Under the pieces are notes generated by a model. That model did no database searches. It was not told the DNA's origin and saw nothing but the letters and a program-made list of their open reading frames with translations. A stretch of DNA of 64,000 nucleotides, taken from positions 3,596,001-3,660,000 of the forward strand of contig NZ_CP017297.1 in NCBI RefSeq assembly GCF_001969445.1, in the 5' to 3' direction. This document shows, piece after piece, positions 35,191-43,575 of this stretch. Numbering within the stretch: the first letter of the stretch is position 1; each line of letters begins with the position of its first letter. The translations under genes and the position numbers were made by a program. This DNA is from Brachybacterium sp. P6-10-X1 (GTDB lineage Bacteria > Actinomycetota > Actinomycetes > Actinomycetales > Dermabacteraceae).

Positions 35191-36525
35191 TCAGTGTCCT
35201 TCCGGTGCGGGGACGGTCGCGCGGGATGCGTGGTCGCGGGTGTCGACGAGGTCGCTCAGGTGCGTCTCCTTCGCGAGCAGCACGCAGATCGCGCTGATCA
35301 GGCAGATGCCGATGAGGTAGAGGGCGGGCGGCCAGAAGGAGAAGCCGAAGGCCGCGGCGAGGGAGAGCGCGATGGCCGGCGTGGGAGCGCCGCCGAGGAG
35401 GGCCGAGCCCTGATAGACGATGCCGAGGCCGGTGTAGCGGGTATGGGTATCGAACATCTCGGCGAAGAAGGCGCCCTGGATCCCGAACATGCACCCGGTG
35501 CCGACGGCGACCATGAGCACGATGGCGAGCCAGACCAGCACGGTGTTCTGTGTGGACAGGATCGGGAAGTAGAGCAGGCCGCCGAGTCCGCAGAAGATGA
35601 CGCCGAAGAGATAGACGGGACGGCGGCCGATCCGGTCCGAGACCAGGCCGATCAGCGGAAGCAAGGCGAACTCGACGGCCGCGGCGATCACGAATCCCGT
35701 GAGGATCAGCTGCTTGTCGAGCCCCAGATGGACGGTCGCGAAGGAGATGGCGAAGACGTTGATGACGTTGAACGTGACGGCGTCGGCCATGCGCGCGCCG
35801 ATTCCCAGCAGCAGGTTCTTCCAGCCGAAGCGCAGGAGGTTGACGAGGGGAACGCGGGCGACTTTGCTCGTGGCTTCGAAGGCGCTGGTCTCCGGGACAC
35901 GGGAGCGCATGATCAGGGCGATCACCACGAAGAGTCCGGAGAGCAGGAAGGGGATGCGCCATCCCCAGCTGTGGAGCTGCGCGTCCGGGAGCAGGGTGAC
36001 CAGGGCGATCATGCCGCTGGAGACGAGCAGGCCCGCCGGCGTGCCCATCTGGTGGAAGCTCCCCATGTAGCCCCGTCGCCCGGTCGGAGCCGATTCGAGG
36101 GCGAGGAGCGTCCCGCCGCCGAACTCGCCACCGATCCCGATCCCCTGCAGGAGGCGGAGGGTGATGAGCAGCCCTGCCGCCCACGGGCCGATCGACTCGT
36201 GGGTGGGCAGGAGGCCGATCACGGCGGTGGCACCGCCGATGAGGATCACGGTGATCAGCAGCATCGGTTTGCGTCCGATGCGGTCGCCGAAGTGCCCGAA
36301 CAGGAGGGCGCCGAGGGGTCTGGTGAAGAAGCCGGCGGCGAAGGCGCCGAAGGATTCGATCGTCGAGACCGTGGGGTCGTCACCTGGGAAGAACAGGACG
36401 GGGAAGATCAGGCCCGCCGCGGTGCCGAAGAGGTAGAAGTCGTACCACTCGATGAACGATCCCGAGAAGGCCGCTCGGACAGCTTGCCAGGGGTTATGTG
36501 TCTCGTGCTGCCGCGTGTCGCTCAT
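35191..36525 (-). CDS. MFS transporter, metabolite:H+ symporter (MHS) type
   Basis: 444-aa major facilitator with 12 hydrophobic helices. The MHS/ProP-like start is seen: AAFSGSFIEWYDFYLFG, then GDRIGRKPMLL (MFS loop 2-3 motif) and LQGIGIGGEFGGGTLLALE. VSDRIGRRPVYL is the second-half copy. MHS members import organic acids, betaines and similar solutes with protons. ATG 36525 follows GGAGGACGG. First gene of a two-gene unit with the sulfatase, divergent from the SorC regulator. Confidence 0.9.
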   Translation of the reverse strand: MSDTRQHETHNPWQAVRAAFSGSFIEWYDFYLFGTAAGLIFPVLFFPGDDPTVSTIESFGAFAAGFFTRPLGALLFGHFGDRIGRKPMLLITVILIGGATAVIGLLPTHESIGPWAAGLLITLRLLQGIGIGGEFGGGTLLALESAPTGRRGYMGSFHQMGTPAGLLVSSGMIALVTLLPDAQLHSWGWRIPFLLSGLFVVIALIMRSRVPETSAFEATSKVARVPLVNLLRFGWKNLLLGIGARMADAVTFNVINVFAISFATVHLGLDKQLILTGFVIAAAVEFALLPLIGLVSDRIGRRPVYLFGVIFCGLGGLLYFPILSTQNTVLVWLAIVLMVAVGTGCMFGIQGAFFAEMFDTHTRYTGLGIVYQGSALLGGAPTPAIALSLAAAFGFSFWPPALYLIGICLISAICVLLAKETHLSDLVDTRDHASRATVPAPEGH

Positions 36526-36575
36526 CCGTCCTCCATGGTCGCCGGTGATCAGTCGCTCGATAGAGCGGTTGGAGT

Positions 36576-36628
36576 GCTCTTGAGAGCCCGGAGAATCTAG
36601 CAAGGGTCGCGAAGGCGCACAAGAGTGT
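36576..36628. promoter_or_regulatory. candidate SorC operator pair
   Basis: GCTCT-TG-AGAGC (36576-36587) is a perfect palindrome, and GCACAAGAGTGT (36617-36628) carries the same CTCTTG core in opposite orientation 43 bp away. Both lie between the divergent MFS and SorC genes, upstream of the TACGGT -10 box (36650-36655) that ends 6 nt before the SorC ATG. Confidence 0.45.
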
Positions 36629-36661
36629 CGAGGACGCACTTTCGAGCGGTACGGTGCACCC

Positions 36662-37624
36662 ATGGACCGCCGTCAGAAGCCAGCAGATCCAGAACTCGTG
36701 CTCCGTGTCGCCAGGGCGCACTACGTCGCAGATCGCTCCTTGGTGCAGATCTCCGAGGACGAAGGGATCAGCCGGTTCCAGGTGGCTCGCCTGGTGAAGT
36801 TCGCGCGCGACAGCGGCATCGTCGAAGTCCGGGTGCACGATGAGGCCGACGAGAACCATGAGCTCGCCGAACAGCTCACGGCGGTGCTCGGGGTCACGCG
36901 ATGCATCGTGGTGGGCCGGTCGCGCGCGCTCGGGATGATGCCCACCTTGGACTCCGTGGCGAGCGCCGTCGCCCGCGAGCTCGCGCGCGTCGTGCGACCG
37001 GGGCAGCGGCTCGGACTCACCTGGAGCAGGGTCATCGAGAAGCTCCCGGAGCACGTCAAGGATCTGGCGCCGGGGGAGGTGGTCCAGCTCGCCGGCGCTC
37101 TGTCCTTCGACGGTGATCGGCTCGGATCGGTGGAGGTGATCCGTCAGGTGGCGCGCGCGTCCGGCGGCACGGCGTACCCGTTCTATGCGCCCCTATGGGT
37201 GGGGGACGCGCGCACGGCGGCGTCCCTCAGCGCTCAACCGGAGATCGCCCGCTGCCTCGAGCTGATCGCGGATCTCGACGTCGCCGTGGTCTCGGTGGGG
37301 CACTGGGGTGAGCGGGGCTCGGCGGTGTACCCGCTGCTGCCGCGCGAGCTCGCAGAGCAGGTGCGGGACGAGGGGTGCATCGGCGAGGTGAGCGGCCGTC
37401 TCCTTGATCGTCACGGCGCATCGATCGACTCCCGTCTGGACGATCAGATCATCGGCATCACCGCCGAGCAGCTCCGTGCTGTTCCCGAGCGCATCGCGAC
37501 GACCTACGGCGAATACCGCGCCGAGGCGACCATCGCAGCGGTCCGGGCGGGATTCATCAGTACCCTGGTGCTGGACGAGCCGCAGGCCGCGAGGATCTTG
37601 GCGATGCTTGAGGAGGCCGGCTGA
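36662..37624 (+). CDS. SorC/DeoR-family sugar-binding transcriptional regulator
   Basis: 320-aa regulator. The N-terminal helix-turn-helix (about residues 12-50, LRVARAHYVADRSLVQISEDEGISRFQVARLV) is the SorC type, and the C-terminal sugar-binding domain includes LTWSRVIEKLPEHV, VVQLAGALS and the family-like DLDVAVVSVGHWGERGS and HGASIDSRLDDQIIGIT. A TACGGT box ends 6 nt before ATG 36662, suggesting a leaderless transcript. Divergent from the MFS-sulfatase unit and probably its regulator, sensing a phosphorylated or sulfated metabolite. Confidence 0.92.
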   Translation: MDRRQKPADPELVLRVARAHYVADRSLVQISEDEGISRFQVARLVKFARDSGIVEVRVHDEADENHELAEQLTAVLGVTRCIVVGRSRALGMMPTLDSVASAVARELARVVRPGQRLGLTWSRVIEKLPEHVKDLAPGEVVQLAGALSFDGDRLGSVEVIRQVARASGGTAYPFYAPLWVGDARTAASLSAQPEIARCLELIADLDVAVVSVGHWGERGSAVYPLLPRELAEQVRDEGCIGEVSGRLLDRHGASIDSRLDDQIIGITAEQLRAVPERIATTYGEYRAEATIAAVRAGFISTLVLDEPQAARILAMLEEAG

Positions 37625-37756
37625 CGCGTACCCGCCAGCGCTCGCCCGGCGCGGCGTACGACGGAGCCTGTCGCCGTGGCGGGCCTGCCACCGGGGAGCG
37701 CGTCGCTGACGGCGGTGATGGGTGGGCTGCGCCCCCGGAGTGGTGAGTCCTGCCGA

Positions 37757-39490
37757 TCACGCGCCGTCCCCGCTCAACGCCGCGGCCGGCAGCCAGTCCG
37801 CCCCGAGCAGCTGGGCGACGTCGGTGAGCCCCTCGGTGTCGCCGCCCACGGTGTCGGACGCTGCGGCGATCCGCTCCACCATCACCTTGGAGACCTGTTC
37901 CTCGACGGTGCCCTGGGCGTAGGCGATGTGCCAGGGCGAGACCTGCTGGTCGCGGTGGGTGCGACCGGTGGCCTGGCGACCCGCGATGCCCGAGAAGCGG
38001 GCCTGGTGGAAGACGCCGACACGAGGCTCGGTGCTCGCCTGGCGGCCGTCTGCGAGGGTCTCGCCGGCGTGCAGGCTGATCGAGGCGACCGTGGTGAACA
38101 CGCAGACCTTCGCCTGCCCGGTCTGGAACCGGAGCCGTTCGGCCTCGACGTCGAAGCGGCCCTGCCCATAGATCGTGGCGACCTCGAGGCCGGCCTCGCG
38201 CAGCCGCTCGGTGATCGGGTCGGCGGCGGTGCCGACGAACTCGACCGAGCACGCGACCTGTCGCTCGGCCTCGACCTGCTGGGCGATCCAGGCGACCGTG
38301 GAATCCACACGGATCAGTCCGGCCTTCTGCCTAAAGCGCAGCAGCGCCGCCCGGCCCTTGGCGGTGTTGCGGCCGCGCCGGGCGATGTCCATCTCGCGGC
38401 AGAACTCTCCCCATTCGGCCTCGTAGGCGGCCCGCTCGGCCGGCGTGAGAGTCACCGGCATCCCGGAGATCGGCACCGGCCCCCACGGTGCCGCGCGGTG
38501 CAGCATGGCGGTGGGCTGGGCGTCCTCGAGCCAGCCGCGCACCCGCGCGAGATCCTCCGCCCGACGGGTGGCGTCGGCGGTCCAGGTCGCGCCGTAGCGT
38601 CCGCGCTCGAGGCCGACGCCGTGGCGTTCGAGCGCGGTGGCGAAGTCGGCGCCGGGCTGCTTCGTGGAGGTCCACTCCGTCATCGGCTCGTCGTGGACCT
38701 GCGCGTAGGCCGGGGCGAGGTAGGGCAGCTCGAGCGGGGTGTGGCCGGGGGTCGCGGTGGTCGCGATGACGAACGGCGCTGTCGAGTGCGGTGTCCCGTG
38801 CCCCGAGATCCGGGCCCAGAGCTTCCACCGCTTCGTCGTGGTGCGGCGCAGCGCGTGGGCCTCGTCCGCGACGATCACGTCCCACGTGTGGCCGGCGACC
38901 TTCTCCAGCCGGTCCCAGGTGATCACGACCCATTCCAGGCCGCCGTCGCCCAGGGCGGTGATGGTGCGGCACCAGTGCCCGATGGTGATCGCGGCGGGCC
39001 GGTCCGCGACGACGAGCACGCGCTGCGCACCGCGCAGGTCGCCCACCGCGGTGGCGCCGAGCACGGCGGAGATCGTCTTGCCGACGCCGGGCTCGTCGGC
39101 CAGCAAGAACTGCCGTCCGCCGGCTGCGGCGCGCTCGGCGATCGCGTCGGCCGCCTCGTACTGGTTCTGGCGGGGCTCGAGATCGTCGGCCGGCGCGGGG
39201 CCGGCCGTCGGAGCGTCGGGGTTGAGGGTGTTCTCGAGGAATCGCCCGAGGGTGTGCGGGCCGGGCGCGTAGGGCGCGAGATGCGCGGGCAGCTCGCGGC
39301 CGACGTGCAGGTGCATCCGCACCGCCGGGTGCCAGGCGGCGCCGTCGACCTGGGTCCCGTAGGGGACGTCGAGCACCCACAGCCGCTCGCCCGGGCCGAC
39401 GAACGGCAGCGGCCGCTGCGACTGCCCCGATCCCTTCCGGCGCGGGGACCGGCGGCGTCGGCGGGTGCTGGATCGGCGAGTGGTGGCCAC
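37757..39490 (-). CDS. SNF2-like DEAH helicase, stand-alone
   Basis: 577-aa superfamily 2 helicase/translocase. Motif I is LADEPGVGKT (about residues 129-138), motif II VIVADEAH, motif III TTATPG, and motif VI QATGRTHRD. The N-terminus is very basic (TTRRSSTRRRRRSPRRK). The region between the two RecA folds has a WGEFCREMDIARRGRN linker. The GTG start at 39490 has TAGCCT ending 6 nt before it, compatible with leaderless transcription. There is no nuclease or methylase partner next to it, and it is flanked by sugar-metabolism genes. It resembles helicases of phages and mobile elements more than housekeeping repair helicases. Its role is unknown; DNA or RNA remodelling, possibly defence-related, is likely. 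Confidence 0.85.
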   Translation of the reverse strand: MATTRRSSTRRRRRSPRRKGSGQSQRPLPFVGPGERLWVLDVPYGTQVDGAAWHPAVRMHLHVGRELPAHLAPYAPGPHTLGRFLENTLNPDAPTAGPAPADDLEPRQNQYEAADAIAERAAAGGRQFLLADEPGVGKTISAVLGATAVGDLRGAQRVLVVADRPAAITIGHWCRTITALGDGGLEWVVITWDRLEKVAGHTWDVIVADEAHALRRTTTKRWKLWARISGHGTPHSTAPFVIATTATPGHTPLELPYLAPAYAQVHDEPMTEWTSTKQPGADFATALERHGVGLERGRYGATWTADATRRAEDLARVRGWLEDAQPTAMLHRAAPWGPVPISGMPVTLTPAERAAYEAEWGEFCREMDIARRGRNTAKGRAALLRFRQKAGLIRVDSTVAWIAQQVEAERQVACSVEFVGTAADPITERLREAGLEVATIYGQGRFDVEAERLRFQTGQAKVCVFTTVASISLHAGETLADGRQASTEPRVGVFHQARFSGIAGRQATGRTHRDQQVSPWHIAYAQGTVEEQVSKVMVERIAAASDTVGGDTEGLTDVAQLLGADWLPAAALSGDGA

Positions 39491-39496
39491 TCCGCG

Positions 39497-39502
39497 AGGC
39501 TA
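39497..39502 (-). promoter_or_regulatory. -10 box of the helicase gene
   Basis: TAGCCT on the minus strand ends 6 nt before the GTG start at 39490, matching the leaderless pattern seen at three other genes in the window. Confidence 0.4.
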
Positions 39503-39632
39503 CCGGGGTCTCGTCCCCGGGCAGGGATGGCTCGCTCATGGCCGCCGATGTCGAGCGCACCGAGGTGATGAGAGGGCCGGAACAGGGTCCCCGTCGACCA
39601 GGGTGCGCGGGACTCCGGGACCGCGAGGGACG

Positions 39633-40574
39633 CTACGACGCCGGCAGCTCGTCTCCGACGTCCGGGTAGGAGTGCTGCGCTCCGTGCCGTGTCACGGCGA
39701 ACGCGCCCACGCGCACGGCGCGGCGGCACGCGTGCCGGAGGCGCTCGCCGCGGGCGAGACCCAGAGCAAGCGCGCCGACGAACGCATCGCCGGCGCCGGT
39801 GGTGTCCACGGCCACGACGGACGGTGAGGAGACGTCGATGGTAGCCGCCTCGTCGCTTACGATCGCTCCTTGTGCGCCGCGGGTCATGACGACCGAGGAG
39901 ACCCCGGCCCGGCGCAGCTGCTGCACCGTCGTCGCATCGTCGTCCGGTGCCTCGGCGCCTGTCAGAGCGGCCAGGGCGAGACGCCCCTCCGATTCGTTGA
40001 CGACCAGCGGATCCGCCGTGGCGAGCGTGCGCTCGTCGACGTCGATCACCGGGGCGAGGTTCAGCAGGAACCGGGTGCCGGACTCGGCACAGAACCGTGC
40101 CAGCTGGTCCACGGCCGGCGCGGGGATCTCCCCCTGGGAGACGACCAGGTCGCTCGCGGCCACCTCGCCGCGCAGGTCCTCCAGGTGCTCCGGCGACCAG
40201 GTGCCGTTCGCCCCGGCGAGGATCACGATGCTGTTCTCGCCCGCCTCGTCGACCGTGACGACCGCCAGTCCGGTCTCGACGTCCGGCACCTCCGTGGTGG
40301 CCGACAAGTCCGCTCCTGCCTGCCGCAGCAGGTCCAGCGCGAGATCCGCGTCGGGCCCGGTGCCGGTGCGGCCGGCGAAACGGACGTCGCCGCCCAGCCG
40401 GGCCGCGGCGCAGGCCTGGTTGGCCCCCTTGCCGCCGGGGGAGCGGCGCGAGCCGGTGCCCAGAAGGGTCTCGCCCGGTTCCGGATGGCGCGGCACGGCA
40501 AGGACGAGATCGACGTTCACGGAGCCGACGACGAGGATCCGCCCCTCGCCCGTGCCGTTCTGCGGGGTCGTCAT
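39633..40574 (-). CDS. ribokinase-family (PfkB) sugar kinase
   Basis: 313-aa PfkB carbohydrate kinase, closest in layout to ribokinase. Signature 1 is GGKGANQACAAARLGG (about residues 47-62) and signature 2 is DTTGAGDAFVGALA (near residue 255), holding the catalytic Asp. VVGSVNVDLVL at the N-terminus is also ribokinase-like. The start at 40574 overlaps the stop of the phosphotriesterase-like gene in an ATGA junction; the much longer frame upstream is that gene read out of frame. Last gene of a four-gene operon. It phosphorylates a sugar that the lactonase-like enzyme may generate. Ribose is the default guess, not proven. Confidence 0.92.
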   Translation of the reverse strand: MTTPQNGTGEGRILVVGSVNVDLVLAVPRHPEPGETLLGTGSRRSPGGKGANQACAAARLGGDVRFAGRTGTGPDADLALDLLRQAGADLSATTEVPDVETGLAVVTVDEAGENSIVILAGANGTWSPEHLEDLRGEVAASDLVVSQGEIPAPAVDQLARFCAESGTRFLLNLAPVIDVDERTLATADPLVVNESEGRLALAALTGAEAPDDDATTVQQLRRAGVSSVVMTRGAQGAIVSDEAATIDVSSPSVVAVDTTGAGDAFVGALALGLARGERLRHACRRAVRVGAFAVTRHGAQHSYPDVGDELPAS

Positions 40575-41623
40575 CGGGTTCCTCCGAGGTACCGCTGCGG
40601 GTTGGTGGTGATGAGCTGGTCGGCCCGGGTGCGGTCCACGCCCCGCGCCACCAGCAGCTCGAGGAAGGCGGTCGGCACGAGCACGAATCCGCTGCCGCCC
40701 AGGCTGCTCCACATCTGCTTGAGGAACAGGTCGTGGCTGAGCAGGATCTGATCGCCGTACCCGAGCTCGACCAGGTGGGCCACGGCATCGGCGGTGTCGC
40801 CGATCGCGGGGGAGGCCCCTTCGCCCGGGAAGGAGATGTCCAGCCCGATCATGTCGAACTCGAGCCAGACGCCGCGATCCAGGAGCCGACGCTGGTAGTC
40901 GACGTCGGCCCCGGACGGATCGCTGTGGGCGAGGGAGATCCGCGAGGGATCCGCGCCCATCTCGGTCACGGCGATGTCGAGCACCTCGTCGCCGCGGCGC
41001 TGCCAGCCGGGCATGTGGATGTTCATCGCGACGTCGGGATTGTCGTGCTGGGCGAGGGCGGCGGCGCGCAGTCCGGCGCGCTCGCCGGCGGTGAAGTCCG
41101 GTGAGACGCCGACCTCCCCGATCATGCCGGCGCGCACGCGATCCTCGCCGACGCCCTCCCGGAGCTCGCCCACGATGTGCTGCGCGAGTTCGTCCACGCC
41201 GGAGGTCGTGAGGCGCTCTCCCTCGAACTTCTCCAGATAGGGGCCGGTCGACATGATCACGTGCAGGCCCGTCTGGCGGGAGAGATGGACGAGATCCTGC
41301 GGAGACCGCCCGATCGCCGCGGATCCGGTGGCGTCGACGATCGTTCCTCCGCCGACGTCCTGGAACGCCGTGGCCTCGGCGCGCACCCCGGCGACGTCCT
41401 TCGGGGCGACGTTGTCGGGGCTGCAGTACGGATCCTGCTTGAGCGCCCATTGCACAGAGGGGTCGACGGGGCGGTCGGGCAGGATGCGGCTGAACGGATA
41501 GGTCGGCTCGACCAGGCACCCGCGCAGGTCGTTGAACAGATGCTCGTGCGGGAGGACGACGCCGAGCTCGGACGCCTCCACGGCGCCCGTCACGGTCTGC
41601 ACCGTCGGTTCCGGCGTGGTCAT
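40571..41623 (-). CDS. phosphotriesterase-family hydrolase (PTE-like)
   Basis: 350-aa amidohydrolase-fold enzyme of the phosphotriesterase family. Metal ligands are visible: H26-x-H28 (LPHEHLF), GEVGVS near residue 165, His in NIHMPGW and SLAHSDPSG, and the final Asp in LLSHDLFLK. Family members include lactonases and phospho-sugar lactonases besides organophosphate hydrolases. No signal peptide, so it is cytosolic. GGAGGTGA lies 6 nt before ATG 41623. Overlaps both neighbours by 4 nt (ribokinase downstream, YdcZ-type transporter upstream). In this setting a sugar lactone or sugar-phosphate lactone is a reasonable substrate; this is inference. Confidence 0.88.
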   Translation of the reverse strand: MTTPEPTVQTVTGAVEASELGVVLPHEHLFNDLRGCLVEPTYPFSRILPDRPVDPSVQWALKQDPYCSPDNVAPKDVAGVRAEATAFQDVGGGTIVDATGSAAIGRSPQDLVHLSRQTGLHVIMSTGPYLEKFEGERLTTSGVDELAQHIVGELREGVGEDRVRAGMIGEVGVSPDFTAGERAGLRAAALAQHDNPDVAMNIHMPGWQRRGDEVLDIAVTEMGADPSRISLAHSDPSGADVDYQRRLLDRGVWLEFDMIGLDISFPGEGASPAIGDTADAVAHLVELGYGDQILLSHDLFLKQMWSSLGGSGFVLVPTAFLELLVARGVDRTRADQLITTNPQRYLGGTR

Positions 41624-42666
41624 GAGCTCACCTCCTTCGAGCTCGGTTCGATCCCGTCGTGCGCGGTCAGCTGCCGTGCGCTGCTCTGGTCCCGCACACG
41701 CTTCGAGGGGATCATCGCGATCGCCGAGGCGCACAGCGCCACCAGAGCGCCGAGGACCGTCACGACATGGACGACGCCCATCCCGGGCAGCAGCGAGTCG
41801 ATGAGGATCGACCCGACGAGCTGACCGGCGGTGGAGGACAGGGCGAGGAGCAGCAGCCCCAGGCGCCGGACCAGGATCGCCATCAGGCCGATCGAGGCGA
41901 GGCCGAGCGGTCCGCCGAGGTACATCCACCAGGTGTCGGGGAGCGCGAAGCTGGCATGTCCCGTCCCCATCCGAACGACGAAGGCGATGGTCAGGAACAG
42001 GAACCCGATGAGGAAGTTCCAGGTGATCGAGACCAGCATCGACCCGGCGAGCTTGCCGATGTTCGAGTTGCCGGCGGGCTGCCAGCCGGCGAGCAGACCG
42101 CCCGCGAACGGCAGGACGATCAGCGCGAGCGCGTGCGGGGTCTCGAAGTTGGGGGAGACGACCAGGACGGTCGCGACGACGGCGAGCACCGCACCGATGA
42201 GCCGGAACACGCTCAGCGCCTGCTTGAAGGGGATCCCGATGCCGAGGCGATCGCACACCACGCCGGAGATGACCATGCCGGAGATCAGGGCGGTCTGGAA
42301 GGTCGCGACCCCCAGGGCGCCGACGGAGATGCCCTCCGACAGGACGATCATCGCGCCGCACAGGCCGGCGAAGAAGTTCGGCCAGGGGATGGAGCCGCGG
42401 CGGAGCTGCCCGGGCAGGGCCAGGAATGCCCGGCGCGTCGAGGCGCGGGGCAGGATGATCACGAGCATCAGCAGCAGGCCGCTGCCGAAGGAGACGATCG
42501 ATGCGAGGTGGCCGTCGCCGAGGTCGGCGCCGAGCCGTCCGTTGACGGCGGACTGCATCGGGCCGAGGGTGCCGGCGAGCACGGTGAACAGCACGAACAG
42601 GCCGACGGACGCGGTCTTCGCCACCGGCGGTCGTTCATGGACGACGTTGTCCTGAAGTGTGGTCAT
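41620..42666 (-). CDS. DMT-superfamily transporter, YdcZ (DUF606) duplicated type
   Basis: 348-aa membrane protein with about ten helices, in two halves each like a YdcZ/DUF606 domain (FTVLAGTLGPMQSAVNGRLG in the first half; PLGLASIGLMAILVRRLG and STAGQLVGSILID in the second). Single-domain members are about 150 aa, so this is the fused form. YdcZ proteins belong to the drug/metabolite transporter superfamily and substrates are mostly unknown. ATG 42666 lies 1 bp after the GATase1-like gene; its stop overlaps the PTE-like gene. It is the probable importer or exporter for this operon. Confidence 0.85.
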   Translation of the reverse strand: MTTLQDNVVHERPPVAKTASVGLFVLFTVLAGTLGPMQSAVNGRLGADLGDGHLASIVSFGSGLLLMLVIILPRASTRRAFLALPGQLRRGSIPWPNFFAGLCGAMIVLSEGISVGALGVATFQTALISGMVISGVVCDRLGIGIPFKQALSVFRLIGAVLAVVATVLVVSPNFETPHALALIVLPFAGGLLAGWQPAGNSNIGKLAGSMLVSITWNFLIGFLFLTIAFVVRMGTGHASFALPDTWWMYLGGPLGLASIGLMAILVRRLGLLLLALSSTAGQLVGSILIDSLLPGMGVVHVVTVLGALVALCASAIAMIPSKRVRDQSSARQLTAHDGIEPSSKEVSS

Positions 42667-42667
42667 G

Positions 42668-43432
42668 TCATGCCACCTCGTCCGGATCGTCTGCGGCCAG
42701 CCAGGTCATGGCTTGGCCGAACAGCCTCGCATAGCCGTCCCACTCCATGAACTCCTGCGGGGCCCAGTGCGGCGAGACGTCGGAGGCGAAGGCGAGGGTA
42801 CGCCCGGCGCCGACGGACCGGACGGCGAGCAGCGGGTGACCGTCGATCTCCGCGAGGACGGTCGCGTCCGGCTTGGCGACGAGCTCCTGGTACCCGAGCA
42901 GGATCGGCCAGGTCTCGTCGAGCCCGGAGACGACGGGATGGTCGGGGCCGGTGAGCCGGCCCTGGACGCCCTGCGGGGACTCCACCCGGTCGTCCCAGCG
43001 GTGGATGTCCACCGGCAGGATCTCCTCGACGGCGGTGCCGGCGTAGTGTGCCTTGGCGCCGAAGCCCTGGAAGGAGAGGTAGCCACCGGCCATCATGAGC
43101 CCGCCGCCGTCATGGACCCAGTCCCGCAGCAGGTGCAGCCGATTGGGGGCGGGCCTGCCGGCGTCGAAGACCTGGGGCGGGAGCAGCAGAGTGTTGGCGC
43201 CGATGTCCGAGAGCAGGACGACGTCGTAGACATCGAGCTCCTCACGGGTGAGCGGGAAGAACTCGGCCACGTCGTGCGAGCGCAGATGCGTGACGTCGTG
43301 GCCTCCCCCTCGCAGGTCCTCGAGAAGCTGTGCGCACCCGATCTCCACCTGGGTGTGGGGGAAGGGATCGTAGCCCTTGTGGTCGATCGTCGCGCTGACC
43401 CACGACTCTCCTGCCAACAGCACCTTCGCCAT
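42668..43432 (-). CDS. glutamine-amidotransferase-like (GATase1-like/ThuA-like) protein
   Basis: 254-aa protein of the class I GATase-like superfamily (DUF1355/ThuA-like). It opens KVLLAGESWVSATIDHKGYDPF and shows VYDVVLLSDIGANTLLLP, RDWVHDGGGLMMAGGYLSFQGF and VRSVGAGRTLAFASDVSPHW. The nucleophile-elbow position contains GGYLS, with no clear Cys, so glutaminase activity is unlikely. Relatives sit in sugar operons, for example trehalose utilisation. GGAGGA lies 7 nt before ATG 43432. First gene of the operon, next to the LacI operator at 43466-43484. Confidence 0.82.
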   Translation of the reverse strand: MAKVLLAGESWVSATIDHKGYDPFPHTQVEIGCAQLLEDLRGGGHDVTHLRSHDVAEFFPLTREELDVYDVVLLSDIGANTLLLPPQVFDAGRPAPNRLHLLRDWVHDGGGLMMAGGYLSFQGFGAKAHYAGTAVEEILPVDIHRWDDRVESPQGVQGRLTGPDHPVVSGLDETWPILLGYQELVAKPDATVLAEIDGHPLLAVRSVGAGRTLAFASDVSPHWAPQEFMEWDGYARLFGQAMTWLAADDPDEVA

Positions 43433-43465
43433 GTGTGGTCCTCCTCGATCTCGTGATGCCGAGCT

Positions 43466-43484
43466 TTGCGCAACGGTTGCGCAA
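43466..43484. promoter_or_regulatory. LacI operator of the GATase-YdcZ-PTE-ribokinase operon
   Basis: 19-bp palindrome TTGCGCAACGGTTGCGCAA, symmetrical about its central C/G, in the spacer between the divergent LacI gene and the operon. It fits the general LacI-family operator shape with a central CG. Confidence 0.8.
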
Positions 43485-43575
43485 TGCGTATGGTCGTCGA
43501 CCTTAGGCCCGGGGCGCGCTGAAGGCAAGCCGTTCCCGCGTACGCTGTCGACGCACTGCCACTGGAAGGGGCCCC

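Noticed and set aside
40575..41519. Open frame that would extend the ribokinase to 628 aa
   Set aside because: It is the phosphotriesterase-like gene read out of frame; ribokinase homology starts at the ATG at 40574.
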